Assembly (NCBI GenBank): GCA_943333505.2
Contig: CALQTN020000002.1
Span: 80,706-144,705 of the forward strand
Reading direction: 5' to 3'
DNA from: Asaia bogorensis
Lineage (GTDB): Bacteria; Pseudomonadota; Alphaproteobacteria; Acetobacterales; Acetobacteraceae
DNA: 64,000 bases
This document shows, piece after piece, positions 39,327 to 47,877 of this stretch; the stretch's first letter is position 1; each line of letters starts with the position of its first letter. The notes below the pieces were generated by a model that ran no database searches, had not been told where the DNA came from, and saw nothing but the letters and a program-made list of their open reading frames with translations. Both the position numbers and the translations under genes were made by a program.

Positions 39327-39455
39327 GTTCTTTTTGTGAACAAAAAGAACCAAAAAAACTTTTTCTCACTGGTTGCCGTGCCCGCTCTCCGCGCTCCCAC
39401 GCCAACGGTAACAATGGACGAAGTTTTTTTGCTTCTTTGTTTTCAAACAAAGAAG
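39327..39455. repeat. R1 repeat, two hairpins flanking a GCCGTTGGC-type inverted repeat
   Basis: GTTCTTTTTGTG/AACAAAAAGAAC (39327-39350), then GTTGCCGTGCCCG ... CACGCCAACGGTAAC, then CTTCTTTGTTT-TC-AAACAAAGAAG (39432-39455). It occupies the whole gap between the lactonase and the LLM oxidoreductase. This is the most complete copy of the element in the window. Confidence 0.75.
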
Positions 39456-39518
39456 ACCTTCCTTTCCGCTTTCCCCTGATCTAGCCTCCCCATCAACACA
39501 ATCCCCGGAGAACTCCCC

Positions 39519-40754
39519 ATGTCCCGCCTAGGTTTCGGCGCCTTCCTTGCGCCCCATCATCCGCTCGGCGAACACCCGATGCTGCAATATCGCCGCGACC
39601 TCGACTTCACCGCCCATCTCGACAAGCTCGGCTTCGATGAATTCTGGTGTGGCGAGCATCATTCCAGTGGCTGGGAAATGATCGCCTCGCCCGAGATGTT
39701 CCTCGCCGCCGCTGGCGAACGCACCAGCCGCATCAAGCTCGGCACCGGGGTGATCTCGCTGCCCTATCATCACCCGTTCAACGTCGCCCAGCGCATGGTG
39801 CAGTTGGACCACATGACCGGCGGCCGGGCGATTTTCGGCTCCGGCCCCGGTGCGTTGTCGTCGGACGCGCATGCCATCGGCCTCGACCCGATGACCCTGC
39901 GTGACCGCCAGGACGAAGCCATCGGGGTGATCCGCCGCCTGATGAAGGGTGAGCGCGTTACCGCGAAAACCGAATGGTTCACCATGCAGGACGCGGCCTT
40001 GCACATGCTGCCGCTCCAGGAAGACATGCCCTTCGCGGTCGCCTCCCAGATCAGCCCGTCGGGCATGACCTTGGCCGGAAAATACGGCATCGGCATCATC
40101 TCGATCGGATCTTTGTCGAGCGAAGGTCTGCAATCGCTCCCCACCCAATGGGGCTTCGCCGAGGCCGCAGCCAAGAAGCACGGCACCGTCGTGGACCGCA
40201 AAAACTGGCGGGTGCTACTGAGCTGGCATATCGCCGAAACCCGCGAGAAAGCCCGCGCCGAAGCCGGCGTTGGCCTGATGCGTCACCACAACGAATACAT
40301 CCATGGCACCTTGCAGCGCCCTGGCTCGAAGCCGTTTACCTCGCCCGACCAGGCGGTTGACCTCACCGCATTCGGCGCTGGCGCCTCGGCGGTGATCGGC
40401 ACCCCGGACGATCTGATCGCGCGGATCAAATCCGTCATCGACATCAGTGGCGGTTTCGGCACCGTGATCGGCTTTGCGCATGACTGGGCGAACCCGGAAA
40501 ATACCTTCCGCAGCTGGGACATGGTGGCGCGCTACGTGATGCCGGAAATCAACGGTTATCTGCGCGAAATGCGCAAGTCGCAGCAATACGTCATCCATAA
40601 TCGCGCCGCGTTCGATCGCGGCAAGGATGCGGTGATGGCCAAGATCATGGAAAACGACGCCGCCGCCGCGGCTTTGGCGGTGACCAAATCGGCGATGATC
40701 AGCGCATCAGCCAGCAACGTGCCGGAAATGGGCAAGGCCGCCGCCGAGGATTGA
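39519..40754 (+). CDS. LLM-class flavin-dependent oxidoreductase
   Basis: A 411-residue bacterial-luciferase-family enzyme using reduced flavin. Family features: RLGFGAFLAPHHPLGEHPML, LGFDEFWCGEHHSSGWEMIA, SRIKLGTGVISLPYHHPFNV, DHMTGGRAIFGSGPGALSSD, FAVASQISPSGMTLAGKYGI. The length and the HHP motif resemble limonene-monooxygenase-type members, but the substrate is not determined. CCGGAGA precedes ATG 39519. No flavin reductase gene adjoins it. It ends in a GC hairpin. Confidence 0.88.
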   Translation: MSRLGFGAFLAPHHPLGEHPMLQYRRDLDFTAHLDKLGFDEFWCGEHHSSGWEMIASPEMFLAAAGERTSRIKLGTGVISLPYHHPFNVAQRMVQLDHMTGGRAIFGSGPGALSSDAHAIGLDPMTLRDRQDEAIGVIRRLMKGERVTAKTEWFTMQDAALHMLPLQEDMPFAVASQISPSGMTLAGKYGIGIISIGSLSSEGLQSLPTQWGFAEAAAKKHGTVVDRKNWRVLLSWHIAETREKARAEAGVGLMRHHNEYIHGTLQRPGSKPFTSPDQAVDLTAFGAGASAVIGTPDDLIARIKSVIDISGGFGTVIGFAHDWANPENTFRSWDMVARYVMPEINGYLREMRKSQQYVIHNRAAFDRGKDAVMAKIMENDAAAAALAVTKSAMISASASNVPEMGKAAAED

Positions 40755-40763
40755 TCGGCCGCA

Positions 40764-40793
40764 CCCGGCTGCAAGCAGCCCCTTGCAGCCGGG
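40764..40793 (+). terminator. Hairpin after LLM oxidoreductase gene
   Basis: CCCGGCTGCAAG (40764-40775), loop CAGCCC, CTTGCAGCCGGG (40782-40793): a perfect 12-base-pair stem nine bases after the stop. No T-tract follows; the REP array begins four bases later. Confidence 0.55.
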
Positions 40794-40797
40794 CTCT

Positions 40798-40962
40798 AGA
40801 GCGTGATGACCGTAGGTGGAATCACCGAAGGTCCGAATCACGCGACCAAACAAAGAGTTAGAGCGTGATGACCGCGCCTATCAGCGGTAATCACGCTCTA
40901 ACTTTTTATTTTTACGATCATCTCTATCCGATCGAACAGGCAACTCGGTCGGATGATGATCT
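40798..40962. repeat. REP-type mosaic repeat
   Basis: One 62-base direct unit (AGAGCGTGATGACCGTAGG...), one hairpin unit (AGAGCGTGATGACCGC ... GCGGTAATCACGCTCT, one mismatch), and a diverged GATCATCTCTATCCGATCG ... GATGATGATC unit. The order matches the arrays at 26954 and 35461. Confidence 0.8.
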
Positions 40963-40991
40963 GTCCCGCGTCATCGCCGCCCGCACCTCGC

Positions 40992-41228
40992 TCATGGCGC
41001 TGCCTTTCTTGCTGCGGCTAACCGGGCGCTGATCGCGGCTTCAGTCTCCGGCGCCACCGGCAAATGGCGTTGCCTGAGCAGGGCCTTGGTCTGCCGCATC
41101 TGGCTGACGAAAGCGTGGCAGTTGCGACAGATAGTCAGATGCCACTGCATCGCCAGCCAACGCACCGGTGGCAAGGCGCCTTCCATGAAGTCGGTGGACA
41201 GTTCCGTGACATCTCGGCATTTCAGCAC
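40992..41228 (-). CDS. Small zinc-finger anti-sigma factor
   Basis: A 78-residue soluble protein. It opens MLKCRDVTELSTDFMEGALP, and the zinc anti-sigma HxxxCxxC motif is WHLTICRNCHAF near residues 30-41. A basic/Ala-rich C-terminus follows, with no membrane segment. Such proteins sequester an ECF sigma factor until a redox or metal signal acts on the cysteines. It is divergent from the ECF sigma gene at 41335 across a palindromic promoter region. Starts at GTG 41228. Confidence 0.8.
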   Translation of the reverse strand: MLKCRDVTELSTDFMEGALPPVRWLAMQWHLTICRNCHAFVSQMRQTKALLRQRHLPVAPETEAAISARLAAARKAAP

Positions 41229-41278
41229 TCAGGCCTCCTGTGCGGTCGGCATTTTTGCATCCATGCCAGGATGACCAA

Positions 41279-41298
41279 TGTAACGTCCAGGCGTTACA
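41279..41298. promoter_or_regulatory. Palindromic candidate ECF promoter or operator
   Basis: TGTAACG (41279-41285), six bases, CGTTACA (41292-41298), between the divergent anti-sigma and sigma genes. GTAAC resembles ECF -35 cores (GGAAC/GTAAC) and occurs on both strands, so each gene could have a mirror-image ECF promoter. Confidence 0.5.
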
Positions 41299-41334
41299 CA
41301 TCCACTGAATTTAGCACCCGGAGGCTGATCGCAC

Positions 41335-42054
41335 ATGACGGACGCTGAGTTCGATTCCCCCGACTTTATCGCCCGCTTGCGGCTCGGCGAAGATCGCGCC
41401 TTTCGCCAGTTGATCCGTCGTTTCCACGGCGCGCTGGTCGGTACCGCATCCGGCATCATCGGCAGCCGCGCCCAGGCCGAGGAAGTGGTGCAGGATGCCT
41501 GGCTCGCGGTGTTCAACAGCATTGCCAGGTTCGAGGGGCGTGCCAGCCTCGCCAGTTGGATTTTCACCATCGTCGTCAACCGCGCCCGCACCCGAATCGG
41601 TCAGGAAGGTCGCCTGACCGCGCTGCCGGTCGAGGAAGGCCCCGAGCGCGCCGCCGATCTCCGCCAGTTCAAGGATGATGGCCACTGGCAGGACGCCCCC
41701 CGCCTATGGGACGAACTCGACCCGGAACGGGTCTATGGCGGCCGCCAACTTTGGGACCATGTCCAGATCGCCATTGCCGCCATGCCGGCAAGCCAGCGCG
41801 CGGTGCTGGTGCTGCGTGACATGGAAGGTCAGGACGCGGCAACGGCGTGCGAGATGCTGGGGCTCAGCCCGGAAAATCAGCGTGTGTTGCTGCATCGCGC
41901 GCGCGGACGGGTGCGTGCCGCGATCGATCAGGTGACCACGCCGACGGTGAAGGTTCGTGTCGGCGCGCCGATGCTGCGCCGGCTGATCGGGCGCGGGCGG
42001 GCGCTGCTGCGGGCGCTGCATGAAGCCGTCGTCCCAAAATGGAACGTCGCGTAA
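41335..42054 (+). CDS. ECF-type RNA polymerase sigma factor
   Basis: A 239-residue sigma factor, longer than the usual 180-200. Region 2: FRQLIRRFHGALVGTASGII, AEEVVQDAWLAVFNSIARFE, ASLASWIFTIVVNRARTRI. Region 4: AIAAMPASQRAVLVLRDMEG then SPENQRVLLHRARGRVRAAI. A 40-residue linker with acidic/His residues separates them, and a basic C-terminal extension (MLRRLIGRGRALLRALHEAV) follows region 4. The anti-sigma gene is divergent next door. The regulon and signal are unknown. Confidence 0.9.
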   Translation: MTDAEFDSPDFIARLRLGEDRAFRQLIRRFHGALVGTASGIIGSRAQAEEVVQDAWLAVFNSIARFEGRASLASWIFTIVVNRARTRIGQEGRLTALPVEEGPERAADLRQFKDDGHWQDAPRLWDELDPERVYGGRQLWDHVQIAIAAMPASQRAVLVLRDMEGQDAATACEMLGLSPENQRVLLHRARGRVRAAIDQVTTPTVKVRVGAPMLRRLIGRGRALLRALHEAVVPKWNVA

Positions 42055-42063
42055 ATCCGCGCT

Positions 42064-42169
42064 AGATCATCATTCGTTCAATCGGCTTCGATTGGACGGA
42101 TAAAGATGATCGCGAAAACAAAACTCTAGAGCGTGTCTGCTGATTCCACTTCAACGGATCACGCTCTAG
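42064..42169. repeat. REP-type mosaic repeat
   Basis: Inverted order relative to 35461: first the GATCATCATTCGTTCAATCG ... GGATAAAGATGATCG palindrome, then the reverse complement of the AGAGCGTGATCCGTTGAAG unit (ending ACGGATCACGCTCTA). Confidence 0.75.
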
Positions 42170-42176
42170 TCGCGCA

Positions 42177-42410
42177 TCACTTCTTCGGGGCGAGCGCCAC
42201 TTTCGGCAGGTCTTCCTCGAGGATGGTCATGATCATATTGAAGCTCACTTCGCCATCCTCGTCGTCGCGGTGGAGGGTGGCGATGAACTCGGTGCCGATC
42301 CGCACTTCGACCGATGCACCCTTGCGGGCGGGCGGATCGATATGGATGCGGTCATTGCCCAGGGTGGCGCGGAGATAGGCTTGCACGCGCGCGATATCGG
42401 TCGGAGTCAA
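42177..42410 (-). CDS. DUF3126 family protein
   Basis: A 77-residue protein of unknown function found in alphaproteobacteria. TDIARVQAYLRATLGND, EVRIGTEFIATLHRDDEDGE and VSFNMIMTILEEDL fit the family. The frame is open to 42515, but TTG 42410 gives the family-like N-terminus (MTPTDIARVQAYL) with AAAGG nine bases upstream, and the longer start would overlap the neighbouring gene. Confidence 0.75.
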   Translation of the reverse strand: MTPTDIARVQAYLRATLGNDRIHIDPPARKGASVEVRIGTEFIATLHRDDEDGEVSFNMIMTILEEDLPKVALAPKK

Positions 42411-42474
42411 GTTGGAAACCTTTGCGTCAGTAGCGCCGGGGTAGCGCGATAGGGGAGTCTTAGACGAAGTGCTG

Positions 42475-43194
42475 TCACGGCGCCACTGACAGGCCAACAA
42501 CCTTGTGGCGCGCAATCAACGCGGCGATCACGCCCGCAGCCTTTGCCTCGGCAACGAAGTCGATCAGGAACGCGGCGCCAGGATTGCCCTTGGCAACGCC
42601 GACCGCTTGCTGCACGGCGGCGAACTGGCCCGCCAGGATGCGCGCACCGGGCAGGCGGGTGACATCGGTCAACAGGCGCGGCTTAAGGCCGGCCAGGGCG
42701 TCGAGCTTGTCGTTCACGAACAAATCGAATGCCCCGTCGAGGCCGACCGCGCGATGCAGCGTGGCGTGCTTGATGTTGGCTTCAAGCCACAAATCATAGG
42801 CCGCGCGGGCGGTGGACGCGATGCGGATGCCGGGTTGATCGACATCGGCGATGGTTTGCAGCGTCGATCCGGCGGGCACCAGATAGGTCGATTCAATTTC
42901 GACATAGGCCGGGGTGAAATCGATGGTCTGCGCGCGGGCCGGCTCTGCGCCGATATTGGCGATATCCCAGATATTCTTGCCGGCATCATCGGCCAGCGCG
43001 CCAGGGGAGGCAAATGGCAGCAACAGCAACGGCACCCCAAGCCGTTCCGCGATCATGCCGGCGAGATCAGGCGATACCCCCACCGGAACCCCGTCGACGA
43101 CGCCGCCGCTGACCAGCAGGAAATTGCCGATATTGATGCCGGCGCGCAGCACTCCGGTGGGCGCGAGGGCAGCGCGAGCGAGGTCAATATTCAT
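42475..43194 (-). CDS. Amino-acid-type solute-binding protein lacking a signal peptide
   Basis: A 239-residue family 3 periplasmic-binding-protein fold. GVLRAGINIGNFLLVS, GVSPDLAGMIAERLGVPLLL, IANIGAEPARAQTIDFTPAY and GSTLQTIADVDQPGIRIAST are typical. No hydrophobic leader precedes the fold: the protein starts MNIDLARAALAPTGVLRAGI. It may stay in the cytoplasm, or have lost its leader. No permease gene adjoins it. It is divergent from the RND pump gene. Confidence 0.8.
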   Translation of the reverse strand: MNIDLARAALAPTGVLRAGINIGNFLLVSGGVVDGVPVGVSPDLAGMIAERLGVPLLLLPFASPGALADDAGKNIWDIANIGAEPARAQTIDFTPAYVEIESTYLVPAGSTLQTIADVDQPGIRIASTARAAYDLWLEANIKHATLHRAVGLDGAFDLFVNDKLDALAGLKPRLLTDVTRLPGARILAGQFAAVQQAVGVAKGNPGAAFLIDFVAEAKAAGVIAALIARHKVVGLSVAP

Positions 43195-43344
43195 GGCGCG
43201 GTTCTCCGATGCAATGTTGTTCCAGTCCTACGCCGCTGCCTCAGCTTGTTCAATCCGTCTCAATTTGCGGTGATGTGTTGCGCGTCCGCGATCCAGCGGT
43301 CACTATACAGTCCGAAATAGCGGCGGCGTTGGGGACGAATTATC

Positions 43345-46300
43345 ATGATGGGTTTGGTGAGGACCGCCTTGCGGCGCCCTTACACCTCGGCGATCGCGGC
43401 GTTCATCATTGTCCTGGCGGGCGCGATGTCGCTCTCCCGGATGATCGTGGATATTTTCCCCGTCATCGATATCCCTGTGGTGCTGGTGGCATGGAACTAT
43501 GGTGGGCTGCCGGCCGAGGAAATGGAACGCCGCGTGGTGCTGGTGGCGGAGCGTTCCTACACCCAGAATGTCGACGGCATCGACCGCCTCGAGAGCCAGT
43601 CCCTCGCCGGCACTGGCATCATCAAGATCTACTTCAAACCGGGTGCCTCGATCGGCGCGGCCCTGGCCCAGATCAATGCGGTCAACAATCAGGCGTTGCG
43701 GGTCATGCCGCCGGGCATCACCCCGCCGATCCTACTGCCATTCAACGCGTCCTCGGTCGGTGTCATGCAGATGACATCGTCAAGCAAGACGATGTCCGAG
43801 CAGAATGTGGTGGACTACACGAATAATTTCGTCCGCCTCAAGCTCTACACGGTTCCCGGTATCGCGCTCTCCGCGCCCTATGGCGGCAAGGCCCGCCAGA
43901 TTATTGTCGACCTCGACCCCAGCCGGATGGCAGCCAAAGGCGTGTCGCCCAACGATGTGGTGCAGGCGTTGCAGGCATCGAACGTGATCGTGCCGGCCGG
44001 CGTCGCCCGCATTGGCGACCGCGAATATAACGTCGCGATCAATTCCAGCCCAGGCGCAGTATCCCAGTTCGCCGATCTGCCGCTCTCGGTCCGCAACGGA
44101 ATCACTGTCACGCTGGGCGACGTCGCCAAAGTCGGCGACAGTTTCGCCAACCAGACCAACCAGGTGCATGTGAACGGCGAGCGCGCGACCTACGTCACGA
44201 TTTTGCGCCATGCCGACAGTTCCACCCTCGCCGTGGTCGATGCGGTGCGCGCGGTGATGCCGCAGATCAGGGCGGCAGCGCCTGACGGGTTGGAGATCGG
44301 GCTCGATTTCGACCAGTCGGTCTTCGTGCGCTCCGCGATCGAGAACGTGGTGCATGAGGCGATCATCTCGTCGATCCTGGTGTCGCTGATGATCCTGATT
44401 TTCCTCGGGTCGTGGCGCAACATGGTGATCGTGTCGGCGTCCATCCCGCTGTCGATCCTGGCCGGCATCGCCGGGCTTGCCGCGATGGATCAGTCGATCA
44501 ACCTGATGACGCTGGGCGGACTTGCGCTCGCCATCGGCTTGCTGGTCGATAACGCGACGGTGACGATCGAGAACATCCATCGCAACCAGGCTTTGGGCAA
44601 GTCGCTGACCGTTGCCATCCTCGATGGCTGTGCCGAAGTGGTGACGCCGCTGACAGTGGCAACCCTGGCGATCTGCATTGTGTTCCTGCCGGTTTTCCTG
44701 CTCACCGGACCGGCACGCTTCCTGTTCATCCCGCTCGGGTTGACCGTGGTGCTGGCAATGTTGGCCTCCTACGTGCTGTCCTTCACCATCGTCCCAACCA
44801 TGACACGGCTGCTGCTGACCGAGCACGGCCATGCCCCCCCGCCCAAGCTGGCGCAGTGGTTCGAACGCGGGTTCGAACGGATGCGCGACGCTTATACCCG
44901 TGCCCTGACCGTCTGCCTGGCCCGGCGCGGCTTTGTCCTCACCTGTTTTTTTGGCCTACTGGGCAGCAGCCTCATGCTCGCAACGGTTGCTGGCACCGAC
45001 TTCTTCCCGACCGCAGATGTCGGCATCATCAAACTGCATTATCGCGGCCCGACCGGCACCAGGCTCGAAGTCACCGAACAGCGCGTGCTTGAGGTCGAGG
45101 CCAAGATCCGCACGCTGATCGGCGCGAGCGAAATCCAGACCATCAACGATACTGTCGGCGTGCCATTCGCAACCAACCTTGCGATCCTGCCATCCGACAA
45201 TATTTCGAGTGCCGATGCTGAGATCCTGATCCAGTTGCGCCCCGGCCATAAGCCCAGCGTTCAGCATGTCCGTGCCTTGCGGGCGGCGCTACCCGAGGCG
45301 TTTCCCGGGGCGATCTTTTATTTCCAGACCGCCGATATCGTGTCGCAGGTCTTGAATTTCGGTCTGTCTGCGCCGATCGATATCCAGATTGCCGATCCGA
45401 ATTTCAACCGATCCTATGTGCTGGCGCAAAAACTGCTGCTGGAAATCCAGAAAATCCCGGGCGTCGCCGACGCCCATATTGTGCAAAGCCTGGATTACCC
45501 GACCCTGCAGATTGACGTTGACCGTCTGCGCGCGGCCCAACTCGGCGTCACTCAGCGTGATATTTCGAATAATCTGCTGGTGTCGCTGTCATCGAGCTCG
45601 CTGGTCGCGCCGTCCTACTTCCTGAACCCTACCAACAACGTCAACTACTTCGTCGCAGTTCGCCAGCCGATGGAGGCTGTCAGCACGGTTGACGCCTTGA
45701 TGGCCCTGCCGGTCAGCCAACCCCAGGTTACCCTGCCAACCACGATCGCCAATCAGTTTTCCACCGCCGCCTTCGCCACCATGCCCAATGCGCCGGTCAC
45801 CCGGATCTCGGATGTGGCCACGCTGCGTCCGCGCACATCGCTCGCCTCGGTTAATCATAAGTCTGTTCAGCGGGTCATGAACGTCGCGGCCAATGTTGAT
45901 GGCCGTGACCTCGGTTCTGTTGCGGCCGATATCCGCAAGGTGATTGCGGCCGCGTCCAAAGACCTGCCGATTACCACCCAGATCGAATTGCGCGGCCAGC
46001 CTGAGGTGATGGATACTACGTTCAGGAATCTCGGCCAGGGTTTGATGATCGCCATTATCCTGGTCTACGCGCTGCTGGTGGTGCTGTTTCAGTCCTGGGT
46101 GGATCCGTTCATCATCATGATGGCGGTGCCGGGCGCGCTGATCGGCATTATCTGGATGCTGGTCCTGACCGGCACGACGATTAATGTTGAATCGCTGATG
46201 GGCGCGATCATGACTGTCGGCATATCGGTGTCGAACTCGATCCTGGTGGTCAGTTTTGCCAATGATGTCCGTGCCCGCCATGGTGTTGATGCCTTTGCCG

Positions 46301-46584
46301 CCGTGCTCGAAGCTGGCAAGACAAGGTTGCGCCCGATCCTGATGACGGCGCTGGCGATGATCCTGGGCATGATCCCGATGGCGTTGGGGGCCGGTGAAGC
46401 GGGCGAACAGAACGCCCCGCTCGGCCGGGCTGTGATCGGCGGGCTGATCGCCGCCACCATCGCGACCCTGGTGATCGTGCCGATTTTCTACACTCTGCTC
46501 CGCCGCCAGCCGCCGCGTTTGCACCAACTCGACGTGCAATTCGCGGTCGAAGCCGCTGGCGCCCAGCCTTCGGCGAAAGGATAA
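43345..46584 (+). CDS. RND-family efflux transporter, inner-membrane subunit
   Basis: A 1079-residue AcrB/HAE1-like pump with 12 predicted membrane helices and two large periplasmic loops. N-terminal RRPYTSAIAAFIIVLAGAMS and GGLPAEEMERRVVLVAERSY. TM4 reads LALAIGLLVDNATVTIENIH, where AcrB has DD; TM10 reads GISVSNSILVVSFAND, where AcrB has Lys940. The second TM4 Asp and the TM10 Lys are therefore replaced (Asn and Ser), so the proton path differs from AcrB. The adaptor gene follows three bases later. No TolC-type gene is present. The substrate is unknown. Confidence 0.92.
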   Translation: MMGLVRTALRRPYTSAIAAFIIVLAGAMSLSRMIVDIFPVIDIPVVLVAWNYGGLPAEEMERRVVLVAERSYTQNVDGIDRLESQSLAGTGIIKIYFKPGASIGAALAQINAVNNQALRVMPPGITPPILLPFNASSVGVMQMTSSSKTMSEQNVVDYTNNFVRLKLYTVPGIALSAPYGGKARQIIVDLDPSRMAAKGVSPNDVVQALQASNVIVPAGVARIGDREYNVAINSSPGAVSQFADLPLSVRNGITVTLGDVAKVGDSFANQTNQVHVNGERATYVTILRHADSSTLAVVDAVRAVMPQIRAAAPDGLEIGLDFDQSVFVRSAIENVVHEAIISSILVSLMILIFLGSWRNMVIVSASIPLSILAGIAGLAAMDQSINLMTLGGLALAIGLLVDNATVTIENIHRNQALGKSLTVAILDGCAEVVTPLTVATLAICIVFLPVFLLTGPARFLFIPLGLTVVLAMLASYVLSFTIVPTMTRLLLTEHGHAPPPKLAQWFERGFERMRDAYTRALTVCLARRGFVLTCFFGLLGSSLMLATVAGTDFFPTADVGIIKLHYRGPTGTRLEVTEQRVLEVEAKIRTLIGASEIQTINDTVGVPFATNLAILPSDNISSADAEILIQLRPGHKPSVQHVRALRAALPEAFPGAIFYFQTADIVSQVLNFGLSAPIDIQIADPNFNRSYVLAQKLLLEIQKIPGVADAHIVQSLDYPTLQIDVDRLRAAQLGVTQRDISNNLLVSLSSSSLVAPSYFLNPTNNVNYFVAVRQPMEAVSTVDALMALPVSQPQVTLPTTIANQFSTAAFATMPNAPVTRISDVATLRPRTSLASVNHKSVQRVMNVAANVDGRDLGSVAADIRKVIAAASKDLPITTQIELRGQPEVMDTTFRNLGQGLMIAIILVYALLVVLFQSWVDPFIIMMAVPGALIGIIWMLVLTGTTINVESLMGAIMTVGISVSNSILVVSFANDVRARHGVDAFAAVLEAGKTRLRPILMTALAMILGMIPMALGAGEAGEQNAPLGRAVIGGLIAATIATLVIVPIFYTLLRRQPPRLHQLDVQFAVEAAGAQPSAKG

Positions 46585-46587
46585 GCC

Positions 46588-47715
46588 ATGCTCCAAACGC
46601 CGCCAATATCGTCCAAGACCCGCCCCATCGGTATGTATGTTGTCGGTGTGGTGCTGGTGGGCGCAGCGATTGCCGGCACGGCGTGGTTTGTCCGCGCCGG
46701 CACCACCGGGCTTGCCGATGCGCGCGCGGCCATCGTTGCCAATGCCGCCCGCGGGCCGCTGGTGGGGGTGGCGACAGTCGCCCAAGGCCCGGCGACCCGA
46801 ACCATCAACCTGCTCGGCGATGCCAAACCGTATGCGGTGGCCACGCTCTTTGCCAAGGTCAGTGGCTACGTGAAGTCGGTGCATGTCGACAAGGGCGATT
46901 TTGTGACCGCCGGGCAGCTTGTGGCCGAAATCGAAAGCCCGGAACTCGAAAGCCAGTATCAAAGCGCGGTCGCTGATATGGGCTACAAAACCCGCCTTGC
47001 GGCGCGCGCCAGGGAGTTGCTGCGCACCGGCAGTACCGCGCAGCAAACCGCGGAACTCGCCGAAGCGAGCCTGCGCATGTCGATCGAGCAGGTCCATAAT
47101 CTCGATACTATGCGGTCTTACCAGACGTTACGGGCGCCATTCGCCGGCACAGTGATCGCCCGTTTTGCCGATCCTGGCGCGTTGATGCAGGCAGCAACCT
47201 CCAACCAGTCAAGCTCGCTGCCGGTGATCCAGATGGCCGACAACACCAGGTTGCGGGTCGGTGCTTATGTCGAACAGCGCGACGTGGCGGCGGTGCATGT
47301 CGGCGATCCGGTGGAAATCGTCGATGCATCCGATCAGTCCCGCCGACGCAGCGCCAAAATCAGCCGCACCTCGGCGACGCTCGACCCACGCACCCGGACG
47401 TTGTTCATCGAAATTGATGTCGACAACAAGGATATGTTCCTGGTGCCTGGCAGCTTCACCTATGCGGTGCTGAAAGTGCCGGTCGCAAGCTTCCCGCAAG
47501 TGCCGGTCGCGGCGGTTACCCAGCGCGGTGGCGTCACACAAATTGCCGTGGTGGGCGATGACGGCATTGTGAAGTTCCGCCCGGTGCGGGTGACCTCGAC
47601 TGACGGCATTCTCATCAACCTCGCCGACGGGGTGAAGCCGGGCGAAAAAGTGGCGCTGAACGTACCGAATGAGGTGACGGACGGGACCAAGGTGCGATCG
47701 GCGCCAGCACGGTAG
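46588..47715 (+). CDS. RND efflux periplasmic adaptor (membrane fusion protein)
   Basis: A 375-residue HlyD/AcrA-like adaptor. An N-terminal membrane anchor (YVVGVVLVGAAIAGTAWFV), lipoyl-like halves (FAKVSGYVKSVHVDKGDFVT and LRAPFAGTVIARFADPGALM), a short helical hairpin (YQSAVADMGYKTRLAARARE), and beta-barrel/membrane-proximal domains (RVGAYVEQRDVAAVHVGDPV). It links the pump upstream to an outer-membrane channel. The order permease-then-adaptor is the reverse of acrAB. Confidence 0.92.
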   Translation: MLQTPPISSKTRPIGMYVVGVVLVGAAIAGTAWFVRAGTTGLADARAAIVANAARGPLVGVATVAQGPATRTINLLGDAKPYAVATLFAKVSGYVKSVHVDKGDFVTAGQLVAEIESPELESQYQSAVADMGYKTRLAARARELLRTGSTAQQTAELAEASLRMSIEQVHNLDTMRSYQTLRAPFAGTVIARFADPGALMQAATSNQSSSLPVIQMADNTRLRVGAYVEQRDVAAVHVGDPVEIVDASDQSRRRSAKISRTSATLDPRTRTLFIEIDVDNKDMFLVPGSFTYAVLKVPVASFPQVPVAAVTQRGGVTQIAVVGDDGIVKFRPVRVTSTDGILINLADGVKPGEKVALNVPNEVTDGTKVRSAPAR

Positions 47716-47776
47716 ACAAGCGATTTTGGTCCGATCACTGAACTGCCGGATCCTCATTCGATCGGCTTGCCGATGC

Positions 47777-47820
47777 GATCATTATTCGTCCAATCGAAGC
47801 CGATTGATCGAATAATGATC
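47777..47820. repeat. Single REP palindrome unit
   Basis: GATCATTATTCGTCCAATCG-AAGC-CGATTGATCGAATAATGATC, a nearly perfect 20-base inverted repeat. TATAAT follows immediately at 47821-47826, 52 bases before the next gene; no good -35 is placed correctly, so promoter use is only a possibility. Confidence 0.7.
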
Positions 47821-47877
47821 TATAATCTGGCACGCCGCACCGATGCGCCCGGTCGCGTTCTGCGCTAGAATCAGACT

